A stretch of 64,000 bases of DNA from Sorex araneus (GCF_027595985.1 NC_073313.1:109548552-109612551), one strand, 5' to 3'. Counted from the stretch's first letter, positions 10,440 to 21,706 are shown. Translations and numbers: made by a program. The notes: generated from the sequence alone by a model not told the origin.

Positions 10440-10640
10440 TACAGGCAGCTTCTTCTATCTTAAAATATCACTCACCTTCCTTAATCTGATTAATGCCTAC
10501 TCATCCTTCAGGTTTCAATTAAGCAACATCACTAATTCCTCGAAGTCACCATTTCCCAATCAAAGGTACACCATGCTCTTCTTTGATGCCTGCACAAATG
10601 CCCAAAATACATATTCAAATATACATATTGTGATGCTTTA
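10440..10640 (-). mobile_element. L2 LINE 3' fragment
   Basis: GCCTACTCATCCTTCAGGTT followed by TCAATTAAGCAACATCACTA and a CTTCTTTGATGCCTGC block resembles the reversed L2 3' region. Old and gapped. Confidence 0.55.
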
Positions 10641-10894
10641 AAATTTTGCTTCTTTCACATATTGGTACTCAAAAAATTCTGGTCTATGGGCTATATCCAA
10701 CTCTTTTAGTATTTTCTACAAGAATGATGTATGAAGATTTTTCCACCCTGGAGAAACTCATGTTTTCTCTTGAACCCCTTATCTCTTCCATTCTCTCCCA
10801 TCACATCTCTCTCTAAATTTCTTTCAAAAGAAATCACTTTGCTTCACTAAAACTGATGGTATAAGCATTATTACTGTTTTATTATTGCTATTAT

Positions 10895-11060
10895 TATTAA
10901 ACTTTGAGCTACACCCAGAGGAACTCAGGGCTTTCTCTTGTCTCTGAGTTTAGGGATCACTTCTGACGTTGATTGGGGTCAATATGGGATGACTGGAATG
11001 AAACCCGAGTCGACTGCATTCAAAGCAAGCACTCTAATAGTTATACTATCTCTCCAAACC
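10895..11060 (-). mobile_element. Old A-tailed SINE
   Basis: GAGCTACACCCAGAGGAACT through AACCCGAGTCGACTGCATTC to TATCTCTCCAAACCC traces the minus-strand SINE with many substitutions. Confidence 0.65.
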
Positions 11061-11195
11061 CTCAGTATATAAATTTTAAAAGTATTTTTAAAATAATAAG
11101 AGCAAGCAGCAGAGATCCTAAATGTCTTGAGGATCTCTCTCTTATGTGAGCCCCATTTGACATGCAGGAGGCAGTACTTTTAGTGCCTTTGTCCT

Positions 11196-11370
11196 GGAGC
11201 TGGAGGGATAGCACAGAGGGTAGGGCATTTGCCTTGCACGTGGCCAACTCGGGTTAGGTTCCTAGCATCTCGAATGGTCCCCTGAGCACCACCAGGGGTA
11301 ATTCTTTAGTGCAGAGCCAGGAGTGACTCCTGTGCATCGCCCGGTGTGACCCAAAAAGCAAAAAAAAAAT
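11196..11370 (+). mobile_element. A-tailed SINE, full length
   Basis: Full copy from GGAGCTGGAGGGATAGCACA to an A-tail. CCTTTGTCCT (11186-11195) and CCTTTGCCCT (11371-11380) are the target-site duplication. Confidence 0.9.
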
Positions 11371-11380
11371 CCTTTGCCCT

Positions 11381-11884
11381 AAAAATTTTGGGGACAGCCA
11401 GTATTCTAACGGCCAATACTTTGTTGCCAAGAGTCAAGTCAGCTTTCTCAGAATAGAGTAGTGCTGCTGTACTTTGACTCCACTGCAGGAAACCAATTTA
11501 AATTATTTGAGTGGGCTGGTGCAAATCTATTCATTAGGAAGTCGTTTTTCCATGCTCCTATGGAAGGGAGAATGGTGTTATTTTGGCAACAGGTCTCTGC
11601 AAACAAAGTTTAGAATAGTTCTTTTTCCCACTTCACTCCACAATTTGAATTTTTAATTGGACTATGGAGCATTTGCTTTTTAAATTCTGGATATGGTGAC
11701 CTAACTTTGGATTTTGAAATTGTGAACTATCTGTTTTATCTTCCTGGAAATGCAATTTTAATATCATGCAACTTAAGGCAGTATTATTTTCTAATTGGAT
11801 AAGAAAAGTTAGTTACCCCTGGTGGAATCTCCAGTATGTTCAATTAGCTTCATCATCTTTCACATCTAAAAATTTTAGATGAAT
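11381..11884. other. AT-rich sequence, nothing recognised
   Basis: No repeat or gene identified. Confidence 0.45.
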
Positions 11885-12120
11885 ACATAAGCACTTATTG
11901 TGCACGTAAAACACTAAAATCTCTGAGACAACTATATGTTTCAGAGCTGTTTTCTCATTTAATACTCATAAAGGTGGGTTTTTCTCTTTTAAATATTAGA
12001 AAATTTAAACTCAAAGAAATTGACTTTCTCAAGATAACCCATAAAATACATATCAAAATTGAGACTGAAACACAGGTACACTTGACTTCAAAATCTATGA
12101 TATTTCACACCATGATGTTC
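11885..12120 (+). mobile_element. L2/MIR-related ancient fragment
   Basis: TAATACTCATAAAGGTGGG, AATTGACTTTCTCAAGATAA and TTGAGACTGAAACACAGG match, with decay, the 'tacagatgaggaaactgagg...gtaacttgcccaaggtcac' block common to L2 and MIR 3' regions. Confidence 0.5.
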
Positions 12121-12511
12121 AAACTTTTCCATCAGAAAACCTTTAATGGAATAATAGAATGAACATGTATCTTTGAGGAAGTTTGGGTGGCCAGAAGAGG
12201 TTCCACTACAAGTGCGAAATGTCTTTAAAGTCTCGTTATGATAAAAATACAAAAAGTTATATTTTATTCTGTGATGTTGTATAAGACATATTTAAAATCA
12301 TCACTAAATATATTTATGTTCTTACTACCTGAATTTTTAGTAAAATTAATCCTCTAGAAAATTTTACTATATGCTCAACCAGGTACTAGACTAAACTTGT
12401 AAATTATGGAGGATTTCAAGGAAAACCCCAATCCTTATAACTACTAGAACCAGGGAACAGATAAAAATGATGAAAACAAGAAAAAAATTCAGAACTTTAA
12501 AGATAATTTGA

Positions 12512-12689
12512 GGGGCTGGATAGATAGCACAGCGGGTAGGACATTTGCTTTGCACGCGGCTGACCCGGGTTCGATTCCCAGCATCCCAAATGGTCCCCTG
12601 AGCACTGCCAGGAGTGATTCCTGAGTGCAGAGCCAGGCGTAACCCCTGTGCTTGCTGGGTGTGATGCACAAAAAGCCAAAAAAATAAAT
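12512..12689 (+). mobile_element. A-tailed SINE, full length
   Basis: Near-consensus copy with GACCCGGGTTCGATTCCCAG. ATAATTTGA is duplicated at 12503-12511 and 12690-12698. Confidence 0.93.
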
Positions 12690-12949
12690 ATAATTTGAAA
12701 ATTAATGGAGAGCACTACAATAATATTTTAGAGTTTTGCATAACACTTTAATTGATACTATTATTAATACTAACTTCATAATCAAATTAATGGTGACGAT
12801 GACTTGTTTGACAAATAATGTTCTTGATGGTATAATATTTGGAAGGTGATATAATGACATTATGTTGCTCTTAATTTGGAGACCGTGGTTCACAGAAATT
12901 GTATACCTATGTCTAGTAGATGAAAACATCTTATATTTTACACCCCGTG

Positions 12950-13270
12950 ATCATCCAGTACTGTTCTTATGGCTCCTTTAAGTCTATCTCTCTTTCTTGC
13001 CAAGAGGCCAAGGGTTTTTTCTCATTAGATACATTATCTATTTCCATGCTTTTCTTCTCTATAGATACCAAAGATAAATGAGATCATTTGGTATTTGTTC
13101 TTCTCTATAACTTATTTAATTAAATAGTATGCCCTAAAGCTCATACAAGTCATACAAACTGTACGACTACTTATTTTGTTATAGCTGTATAATATTTCAT
13201 TATGCACATCATACTTTATCCATTTAGTTCTTGTTGATGACCTAGGTGATTTCCATATCCTGACTAGTTT
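12950..13270 (-). mobile_element. Ancient L1 3' fragment
   Basis: GATAAATGAGATCATTTGGT, GTATAATATTTCATTATGCA and GATGACCTAGGTGATTTCCA are old reversed L1M-type phrases. Confidence 0.55.
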
Positions 13271-13618
13271 TAATGGCCATTTAAACTTTAAACTAAATTT
13301 AAAAAATTAAACTAAATTTAATTTTTTAAATTTAGGCATCATGATTTATAAAGCTGTAAATAATAGAGTTTAGGCATAAAATGTTGACTACCACTCCAGT
13401 CTCACACTCTATCCTTTATAAAAATTAAGGATAAAAATACAATAATCAATCCCACCCAAAAGTAAGGAAAGGGGATGAACAAACCTTCCTCGAGGAAGAT
13501 ATTCAGATGTTCCACAGGTATCTTTTGAAAAATGTTCTGCATCACTGATCATCAGGGAAGTGCAAATCAAAACAACAATGACATCTCATCTCATACCAGT
13601 GAGACTAGAAGACATCAC

Positions 13619-13870
13619 TGCAACACTGTAGCACTTTTGTCCCATTGTTCATCGATTTGCTTGAGTGGGCACCAGTAACGTCTCCATTGTGAGACTTGTT
13701 GTTACTGTTTTTGGCATATTGAATACGCCACAGGTAGCTTGCCAGGCTCTGCTGTGCTGACAGGATACTCTCAGTAGCTTGCCAGGTTCTCTGAGAGAGA
13801 CAGAGGAATTGAACCTGGGTTAGCTGCTTGCAAGGCAAACACTCTACCCGCTGTGCTATCACTCCAGCCC
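13619..13870 (-). mobile_element. RTE-tailed SINE, full length
   Basis: The minus strand runs from the shared tRNA-like head (13870 inwards) through GGCAAGCTACCTGTGGCGTA and GAGACGTTACTGGTGCCCAC to a tail GTGCTACAGTGTTGCA with no A-run. AGACATCAC is duplicated at 13610-13618 and 13871-13879. Confidence 0.92.
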
Positions 13871-14287
13871 AGACATCACAAAGAAAAAAAAATAAACAGT
13901 TTTGGTGTGGCTGTGAGAGAAAAGGAACCATCCTCCACTGCAGTTGGGAATGTACACTGTTTTGGAAAATGACATGGGCACTCTTCAATAAACTAAGAAT
14001 TGAGCTTTCATATGACCCAGAAATTCTACTTCTTAGCATCTACCATAAGGGCCAAAACTCTCTACTCAGAAATGACTTTTCTGCTTCTATGGTCATTGCA
14101 GTGCTGTTCACAGTAGCCAAAATCTGGAAACATCTAGAATGTTCAAGGACAAGTAGTCAAAATCTGGAAACAGCTCGAGTGTTCAAGAACAGATAGTCAT
14201 CTGTTAAGAAGCTATTGTACACACACACAGTCAGTGGAATACTACTCTGCTGTAAGATAATATGAAATCATACAATTTACCACTATG

Positions 14288-15008
14288 GTGCCCAAGAACA
14301 GATGACTGGTTAAAGAAACTTTGGCACATCTACACAATGGAATACTATGCAGCTATCGGAAAAGATGAAGTCATGAAATTTGCATATAAATGGATCAACA
14401 TGGAAAGTATCATGTTAAGTGAAATGAGTCAGAAAGAGAAGGAGAGACATAAAAAGATCGCACTCATCTGTGGAATATAAAGTAACAGAATAGGAGACCA
14501 ACACCCAAGAATAGTAGAGATAAGGACCAGGAGGATTACTCCATAGCTTGGAAGCCAGCCTCAAATGCCGGAGGAAAAGGCAGCTCAGTAGAGAAGGGAA
14601 CATCAAGTAAAGGGTATTTAGAGGACCAGCTTGGGTTGGGAGATGGGAACCAAGAGTAGACTATAGATCGAACACAATGGCCACTCAGTGCCTCTACATC
14701 ACCCAAAAAGAAAGAGAGAACAAAAGGGAATGCCCTGTCACAGAGGCGGGGTGGGGTCGGGGGAAGGGGTTGGGGTGCTGGGAGGGATACTGGGATCATT
14801 GGTGGTAAAGAATGGGCACTGAGGGAGGGATGGTTACTCGATCATTGTATGACTGAAACGCAAGCACGAAAGTTTGTAAATCTGTAACTGTTAAATGAAC
14901 TCTTTGACCACAGTGATTCACTAATAAAAAACAAACAAAAAAACCTTTAATAACCATATTAACAGCGATTTAAAAATAAACTCCAATCAAGTTAAGAAAA
15001 AAACAATA
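14288..15008 (+). mobile_element. Young 5'-truncated L1 with 3' transduced segment
   Basis: Starts inside ORF2 (GACTGGTTAAAGAAACTTTG), keeps the stop region and the G-rich 3'UTR, and ends with CACTAATAAAAAACAAAC (first tail, about 14921-14943). About 50 more bases follow, with a second AATAAA and a second A-rich tail at 14996-15006. TACCACTATG is duplicated at 14278-14287 and 15009-15018, enclosing the extra segment too. Confidence 0.75.
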
Positions 15009-15333
15009 TACCACTATGTGGATGAAACTAGAGGGTATCATACTTATCAAAGTCAGCCAGAAGGGAAGAGACAGATTACAGAAGGTTCTCTCATATGTGG
15101 GATATAAAGACGCACAGTAAAAAAATAACAAATGTCCAAAATCAGTAGTCTTTAAACTTATCTAAAAACTGAGCTTGCTGTGACAGGAAAGCAGCAATGA
15201 GGGATGGTATTTGGGGCTGGGGGGAGGGACGGGGGCGGGGCCAGTCCTTGAGACAATTGGTGGAGGGAAGCAGACACTCAGGTGAAGGTGTGGGGTAGGA
15301 ATGCTGCATACATGAAGCCTTAGCAGTAGTTTA

Positions 15334-15527
15334 TTTATTTATTTTTTGATTGATTGATTGATTGATTTTTGGGTCACCCCCAGCGATGTTCAGGGGTTAC
15401 TCCTGGCTCTGCACTCAGGAATTACTCCTAGCAGTGCTCAGGGGACCATATGGGATGCTGGGAATCGAACCCGGGTTGGCCACATGCAAGGCAAACGCCC
15501 TAACTGTTGTGCTATCACTCCAGCCTG
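15334..15527 (-). mobile_element. A-tailed SINE with expanded (TTGA)n tail
   Basis: Full minus-strand copy. Its tail is a tandem of GATT units at 15347-15366. AGCAGTAGTTTA is duplicated at 15322-15333 and 15528-15539. Confidence 0.93.
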
Positions 15528-15539
15528 AGCAGTAGTTTA

Positions 15540-16255
15540 AACTAATATCTTAGATATTAATAACATAATAAAGATAATAAAGATACCTAGGTCACAAGTT
15601 TGTTATGTGAATTAAGAAAAATTCTGTTATGTTTTATGTTTGACACAGAACAAGCATTAAAGAAGTGGAAATTATCTTCTCCTCCCACAAAATAAAAACT
15701 ACATGTGGGTGAATCATTTATAGTGGAACATATACCCAGAATAATATGCCTTCTCAAAAATTGTTCTACCAAAGTCTTAGAACCCAAACCTGAAACCCAT
15801 ACCTAGATTAGATTTAAAGACTAATTACTAAATTTTCACAAAAATTATTAAAATTATTTACATGGAAAAAGTGTTCAATTGGTGGCCCCCACTCTAAACT
15901 CCAAAAACCTAGATAGGGCTACACATAATATCATTCCATCCTGGTATGTTCAATTTCAATTCTAAGCATATTTACTGCTCGACCTAGGACAAAAAATCCT
16001 CTTGATTTGAATAAAAGTTTTATCCTATTAAATGACCTACAAAGGAGCTTTAATAAAGACAGAGATTTAGTTAATCCTACAGATTCATTAAAAATCCTCG
16101 AAGGGGTTAAAGTGGAAGGCTTAGACAAACTTTGCTTCTCAGCCTCTTATCTCCTCCCTCTCGGCTCCACACTACTTTCCCTGCATACTCTAATCTGCTG
16201 CCTGTGAAAGAGGAACTGGGGACTTAACTACACAGGCTGCTTCGATTCAAGTATT
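15540..16255. other. Low-repeat stretch upstream of candidate exons
   Basis: No transposon was recognised. It contains a CT-rich block at 16135-16200 and more CpG than its surroundings, compatible with a promoter-proximal region. Confidence 0.4.
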
Positions 16256-16259
16256 CTAG

Positions 16260-16341
16260 ATGGTGTATACACATACAGAGACTTCTTTCGGCTCTTTTGG
16301 AGTGTATAAGACGCAGGCATTTGAAACTGAACTCTGAAGCT
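16260..16341 (+). promoter_or_regulatory. Candidate promoter and first non-coding exon of SERTM2
   Basis: GTGTATAAGACG at 16303-16314 contains a TATA-like element, and GAAGCTGTAAGTGAC places a near-consensus splice donor at 16342. If TATAAG is used, the first exon would be very short, so transcription may start further upstream. No ATG occurs between the TATA-like element and the donor. Proposed from its position 158 bp before a good internal exon on the same strand; expression data are needed. Confidence 0.35.
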
Positions 16342-16499
16342 GTAAGTGACAACTGGCATTTTAAGTAACTAACGGGAAGTGTTTCTCTGCTTTATGCTGA
16401 AAAGCTCTGACTCTTCAGGAAGATGAAAGAGAAAGCATGCAATGCCTGATCATAGTACTGCTTTCTCTTGCAAAGCAATACTTTCCTTCTATTTTCCAG

Positions 16500-16595
16500 G
16501 TATTCCAGAAACGTTCCTGAATAAGTTGCTACAGGTGCAAGCTTCAAAAGGAATACTTAAGTGGGAAACTCCATTTATCCTGTGACTCAGGAAAG
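16500..16595 (+). other. Candidate internal non-coding exon (5'UTR of SERTM2)
   Basis: A pyrimidine-rich acceptor (CTTTCCTTCTATTTTCCAG) ends at 16499 and a strong donor (GGAAAG|GTAAGAG) begins at 16596, framing 96 bases. The segment has no ATG, as suits a 5'UTR exon. It lies outside any repeat I recognise, on the strand of the only intact gene, about 11.5 kb upstream. Joined to the acceptor at 28114/28115 it would place a G at -3 of the SERTM2 start. Splicing partners are inferred. Confidence 0.5.
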
Positions 16596-16599
16596 GTAA

Positions 16600-17776
16600 G
16601 AGCGATTTAGAAATATGATGATGCTATTCACAGTAAAGTGAGCGGTATTATTTTATATATCGGCAGGTGTGACAAATAGATACCATCTGCTGCAGAAGAC
16701 ACAACACTTCTTAATACTGAAAAAGCTTATTTCTTAATGGCTCCATCCGTTGAGGAAGCTCTTGAAGCTGAACTATTTTTTTCTTAGTGGAAGTAGATAC
16801 TTTTAAGGGCTCTAAGCTCTTTTTTATGCATGACTGAGAAACACAAACAGAATATGTTGACTGCTGAAAGCTGTTATAGTAGGTAATTTTGACCATGTCT
16901 TCTGAGTTATTCCATTTATTATTGCTCCTTAGCTATTTGGTGAGATTTCAGCTTTGGAATTATACAGCAACAATACAGAAAATTAATAGCAAATTGTTTT
17001 CAGACCTTTATCAAGTCAAAGAAATAGCATAACTAAGCCACTAGAAGGGAACATCTTAAGGATCAAAACAGATCTCATATTAAATTTATCTCGATATCCT
17101 CAGTACTTGGGAAAGTGGCTGGTTCTTGGTTGACACTCAAAGCTTGCCAAATAAATGTCAATCTGATTTTTGAAACTTGACACATAACTTTCCTGCTCTT
17201 ATCAGGATGAAATCTTTCAACCAAGAAATTATTCTCAAAATAATGGATGGGGAAAAAATCCATTCCCTTTTCACATTAAGGAGCTAAATGCATGACCTGT
17301 TGCTATATGTTGTTTCTGTGGATATATGCATATATTCAGTGCTACTGTTTAACATTGTCGGAGATTTGGCATTTCAATGTTCATACCAAAACACAAGTGC
17401 TTTTAATTAATAAGAGATTTATTTACCGTCAATAGCAAAAGTTGGAATAATAAGATCAAAGGTGTATTAACATAGCATTCACATAACATTGAGTACTTTG
17501 ATTTATTAGAAATAAAATAAACCAGATGTTTAGGCTAAGTTGGACATTGGCCAACTAATTGCTTTCCTTTTGCCTTCCCCCCCATTCCTTTCTCCCTGCT
17601 TCTTCAGTCCTTGAACCTCTTTTTTCTTGCTTTACCTCTTAATCATCATTTCCTTCCACAACTTCCCACATATCTCATGATTTTACTCACATCTCACACT
17701 TTCTTCTTTCCATCATTACCCCTCCATTTTATTTCCTTTCCTTTAACTTCCTGATGGCTTATATGTTTCTTTACTT
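16600..17776. other. Low-repeat sequence, nothing recognised
   Basis: Over 1.1 kb without a recognisable transposon. A pyrimidine-rich tract occupies about 17560-17760. If the proposed exons are real, this is the 5' part of the large intron. Confidence 0.4.
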
Positions 17777-17945
17777 TTATTTTTTTAATTTTTAATTGAA
17801 TCACCAGGAGATACACAGCTCCAAAGCTGTGTATGGTCAGTCATACCAATATACATTTCCCACTATCAATGTCCCCAGTTTCCCTCTCACCATTACCCTC
17901 ACAAGCCTGTCTCTATGAAGACTTGTATATTTCCTATCCCTCAAT
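17777..17945 (-). mobile_element. L1 3'UTR fragment
   Basis: TTTTAATTGAATCACCAGG, GATACACAGCTCCAAAGCTG and TCAATGTCCCCAGTTTCCCT are the reversed shrew L1 3' end, truncated after the C-rich block. Confidence 0.65.
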
Positions 17946-18284
17946 CGATTATCCTCGTAATAACCTTCAGTCATCTTTACAAAGATAGACTATAGACTAA
18001 TTTTTAAATTAAATTTTGAAAAAGCCCTAAAATAATAAGGTTTCACCACAAAGGTGAGATCCTTCAGAATTAATAGAATCTAGACTTATTTTGAAGTTAC
18101 ATCATTGTTTTTCTTCCCAAAATATGCAAAAGTTTCAATGGGGGCAAGCACAATATCCATGCAACTTATTAATTAGCAAAGAGAGCTATGGTAAGATTTT
18201 TTTGAGAAATTGTCACAGACAAACTACAATGTAATAAGAGAGGATTCCCCAATGCACTTAAAATCATTTCAAAGGCCTTAGTGG

Positions 18285-18370
18285 ATTTTGGTTTTGGCAG
18301 TGGCTGGATCATCAGAACCCCACACATGCAAAGCAAGTGCTCTTCTGTTGCTCCATGTTTCCAGCTCTCC
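18285..18370 (-). mobile_element. Old A-tailed SINE head fragment
   Basis: AACCCCACACATGCAAAGCA followed by TGCTCCATGTTTCCAGCTC resembles the reversed SINE head only. Confidence 0.4.
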
Positions 18371-18601
18371 AAATCCTAGTGGATATAAAGAATAAATTGA
18401 TAGGCCTGTCTGAATTTACTAGGAATTGGATGTCCTGAAGACTGTACTGTAGAGCTTTTAAGAAATTAGTTTTCTTACATCTCAAATAAAATGCGTTGAT
18501 ACATTGAGAAGTAATCATAATTTTTGATATCTTATGCAAGCTTCATAGATTTTAATCAATATTCGATAAATATTAACCTGTAAGGAATATTCAGTCAATT
18601 G

Positions 18602-18854
18602 TGTAGCACTGTAGCACTGTCGTCCCTTGTTCATTGATTTGCTTGAGTGGGCACCAGTAACGTCTCCATTGTGAGACTTGTTGTTACTGTTTTTGGCATA
18701 TTGAATATGCCACGGGTAGCTTGCCAGGCTCTGCCGTGAGGGTGGAATATTCTCGGTAGCTTGCCGGGCTCTCCGAGAGGGGAGAAGGAATTGAACCCAG
18801 GTCAGTCGAGTGCAAGGCAAATGTCCTACCTGCTGTGCTATTGCTCCAGTCCTG
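18602..18854 (-). mobile_element. RTE-tailed SINE, full length
   Basis: Minus-strand copy with tail units CACTGTAGCACTG, body CCAGTAACGTCTCCATTGTG and head ending TTGCTCCAGTCCTG. GTCAATTG is duplicated at 18594-18601 and 18855-18862. Confidence 0.9.
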
Positions 18855-18974
18855 GTCAATTGCATAGGAGACAGAAAATGTACTGTCAATTGCTACTAAA
18901 ACATCTTATAAATACAATAGCATGTTTTAAATTGAAGGCAATAAACTTAAACCATGTCATTTTTCTTCAAAACA

Positions 18975-19430
18975 ATTTAGCTGAATAAAGAAACCATGGC
19001 ACATACACAGAATAGACTACTTAGCTTTAAGGGAAGAAAAAGATATGCAATTTTCTGCTCCTTGGATGGATCTGGAAAGTATTATGTTGAGTGAAATTAG
19101 GAAAGGGACAGAAACATAAGACTCTTTCTTATATGTGAAAAATATATAATATATATATATTACATAAAATTGGGGAATGAAGAAACATAGTAGAGGAGTA
19201 ATTAATGCCCAAAGCCAATCAAAACTAAGAAGTGATCTTCATTAAGAAGCTTGTAGTGGGAGGGAAACGGAGGTGGGGAGGGGGGCAGCCGCGGGGGGGG
19301 AGTGCGCACTGGGAGGATGGTGACAGAAAGCAGAAGCAGACACTCTGGTGGGGGATGTGATGCTGGAGTTTTTATGAATATTAAAAATTAACATTTTTTA
19401 AATCGAGATGCTAAGATTTAATTTTTTTAA
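18975..19430 (+). mobile_element. Old 5'-truncated L1 3' end
   Basis: ORF2 end relics (AGAAACCATGGCACATACAC, GGATGGATCTGGAAAGTATT, GTTGAGTGAAATTAGG) lead into a G-rich 3'UTR (19255-19320, with a run of 8 Gs) and an A/T-rich end. Confidence 0.65.
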
Positions 19431-19454
19431 TAAAATACCTCTCCTTTAGCCTAA

Positions 19455-19665
19455 AGTGTAGAGCTAAATATCTAATGACACTGAAAACATGAGATCCAAA
19501 TTTTAAAAATCAAACTTAAAAATATGGCTGCCAACGTAGCAGGCTGGGAGTTGGGTGGGTGGAAGGGAACCTGGGAACATCGTAGAGGGATATCTTACCA
19601 CTAGTGTGGTAAGACTGCTGCTTGAACACAATATGTCTAGAATTTACCTATGAATAACTGTAAAA
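19455..19665 (+). mobile_element. Old L1-like 3'UTR fragment
   Basis: GACACTGAAAACATGAGATC, GTAGCAGGCTGGGAGTTGGG and GGGAACCTGGGAACATCG match the fragment at 1240-1535. Confidence 0.45.
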
Positions 19666-19668
19666 TAT

Positions 19669-19881
19669 GATCATCATCATCATCATCATCATTCTGTTGG
19701 TTTTCAATTTTCTCGAGCGGTCTCTATTCGTCTTAGCCCTGAGATTTTAGAAGCCTCTCTTTACTCATCCTTCCCAATGGTACCACATAGGAGGTTCTTT
19801 CAGGGTCAGGGGAATGAGACCCATTATTGTTACTGGTTTTGGCATGTGAAGACACCACAGGAAGTTTGCCAGGCTCTCCCA
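19669..19881 (-). mobile_element. Long-form RTE-tailed repeat with (GAT)n tail
   Basis: On the minus strand it reads SINE-like body, then AGTAACAATAATGGGTCTCA, then the extra segment also at 9260-9370 (TGAGTAAAGAGAGGCTTCTA), then GAATAGAGACCGCTCGAG and a tail of about seven GAT units (19671-19693). The 5' end is truncated. Confidence 0.65.
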
Positions 19882-19999
19882 TGCAATAAAATATGATACT
19901 TAATAAAATCAAAATATTTCAAAGCAAAAAATAATAAAATTTATAGATATAAATATAGTAGTGTAACTGAAATAGTAATTCAATGACAAGCTTTCTAAT

Positions 20000-20251
20000 G
20001 AACTAGAGCGATAGTATAGAGGGTAGGGCATTTGCCTTGCACGTGGCTGACCCAGGTTCGATTCCTCTGTCTCTCTCAGAGAGCTCAGCAAGCTACCGAG
20101 AGTATCCCACCCACACAGAAGAGCCTGGCAAGCTACCCATGGCATATTCTATATGCCAAAAACAGTAACAGCAAGTCTTACAATGGAGACATTACTGGTG
20201 CCCACTGGAGCAAATTGATGAACAATGGGATGACAGTACTACAGTGCTATA
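20000..20251 (+). mobile_element. RTE-tailed SINE, full length
   Basis: Starts CTAGAGCGATAGTATAGAGG, box B GGTTCGATTCC intact, body AGCCTGGCAAGCTACCCATG, 3' module GAGACATTACTGGTGCCCAC, tail GACAGTACTACAGTGCTATA. Duplications were not clear. Confidence 0.85.
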
Positions 20252-20935
20252 ACCTGAAATTTAATATTTTAATATTTTTGCATAGGTGAAGAGGTGGGAG
20301 AAGGGAATACAAAGAAAAAGTCTTTGAATTCTGACTCAAGCAATTGTCAACACTACGTTAGTCATCTACATGAACTTATTTACCAATTATTGAGCGGTAC
20401 TGTTTGTACACATGAATTTCAAGAGGATAGTTGAAAAGGAACTTTTAAGTTACAGTTTGGAAATTAGGATTTGAATGGGATATCCTGTAGTACTTAGGAA
20501 CTAATAAAGTGCAAGAAACGGGTCACTTGCAGAGTTGTGCAGACTGTTTTTGGAATTTTGCCTAGGACTCCTGCGTGAAAAGCTTGCTCTCCAGGGACAT
20601 CCAGGTCATATTCACAAGCCAAACCAGGAAAAAATGACAGTATCTCTTCAAGCAAAGATATGTGAAAATTGAAGGAACATATCAAACAAAACTACTTCTT
20701 TGATTGCAAAGGGTAGTGAACGGAATTAAGATTACTCAGGACCACAGCCTCCAGCTAAGGAGAATGGAGTAAAGCCCCAAAGTATAGGCAGCAAGGACTC
20801 TCAAGGTCAATATGTGGACTTCCAAAACTTTTTAATTTTTTATCCTATTAAAATAGGGATGAAATGTAAATAAATCATATAGTAATAGAATATTAAATAA
20901 AAGGAGAAAGTTAAATGCATACAACCTCTAAAGGT
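20252..20935. other. AT-rich sequence, nothing recognised
   Basis: No repeat or exon candidate recognised. Confidence 0.45.
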
Positions 20936-20936
20936 G

Positions 20937-21118
20937 TTTTTTTTTTTGTTTTTGCTTTTTGGGGTCACACCTGGCAATGCACAGGAGTTACTCCTGGCTT
21001 TGCACTCAGGAATTACTCTTGGTTGTGCTCGGGAGACCATATGGAATGCTGGGAATCGAACCCGGCTTGGCCACATGCAAGGCAAACACCCTCTTCACTG
21101 TGCTATAGCTCCAGCCCC
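20937..21118 (-). mobile_element. A-tailed SINE, full length
   Basis: Minus-strand copy from the T-rich tail to CTATAGCTCCAGCCCC. The flanks do not show an obvious duplication. Confidence 0.88.
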
Positions 21119-21170
21119 TCACATCCACTTTTCTATGAATATTATTAAGTAAGCCAATGAAAGAGGCCCT

Positions 21171-21353
21171 AAGAGCAGGACAGATAGTACAGTGGGAAAG
21201 ATATTTGCCTTGTGCGTGGCCATCCCAGGTTTGATCTCTGGCATTTCATATGGTCCCTGGAGCCTGTCAGGAGTGAATTCTGAGCACAAAGCCAAAAGTA
21301 ACCCCTGAGCATCATCAGGTGTGGCCCTCAAGCAAAAAAAAAAAAGGAAAAAC
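21171..21353 (+). mobile_element. Diverged A-tailed SINE
   Basis: AAGAGCAGGACAGATAGTAC to an A12 tail with GGAAAAAC. AAGAGGCCCT flanks it at 21161-21170 and 21354-21363, a clean duplication despite the diverged body. Confidence 0.88.
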
Positions 21354-21706
21354 AAGAGGCCCTGAATGTACTCATGATCAGAAAGTTCTCTAAACCAAGG
21401 AGAATGATTTATTCAAATCAGTGTATTTGAGGACTATAAGGGATTTGAAAGATACTTTAGTACCACAGAAGTTTCTCCAAATTGGCTTGCAGCAGCACTA
21501 TTTATTATCCTCCTACTTCTCTTCTGGAAGGGAGGTGGAAAAGTGACTTGTGAATTACAAAGGTGAAAAGCTGATTTAACCCTTATCTCTGGACCAGCAC
21601 TGCCAAAAGTGTAGGTGGTAAGGAGAGAGGCTGTTCAACCTGACAACCTATATATGAAGCACAATTAATAAATAAGTAGACAACTGAGATTGAAAGATGC
21701 TCTGTG

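Larger units (their letters stand above)
13430..15320 (+). mobile_element. Old L1 3' end, split by two later insertions
   Basis: ORF2 C-terminal relics (CATCAGGGAAGTGCAAATCA, ATATGACCCAGAAATTCTAC) run to 14287 and resume at 15009 (GGATGAAACTAGAGGGTATC) to end near 15320 in a G-rich 3'UTR. A SINE (13619-13870) and a younger L1 (14288-15008) interrupt it, so three insertion events are stacked. Confidence 0.75.

Noticed and set aside
12512-12600. tRNA genes at SINE heads (box A and box B present)
   Set aside because: The heads belong to dispersed SINEs with 3' bodies, A-tails and target-site duplications; they do not fold into a complete tRNA.
13605-14039. 144-codon minus-strand frame
   Set aside because: Translation of the RTE-tailed SINE and antisense L1; the phrase YAKNSNNKSHNGDVTGAHSS repeats in other SINE copies.
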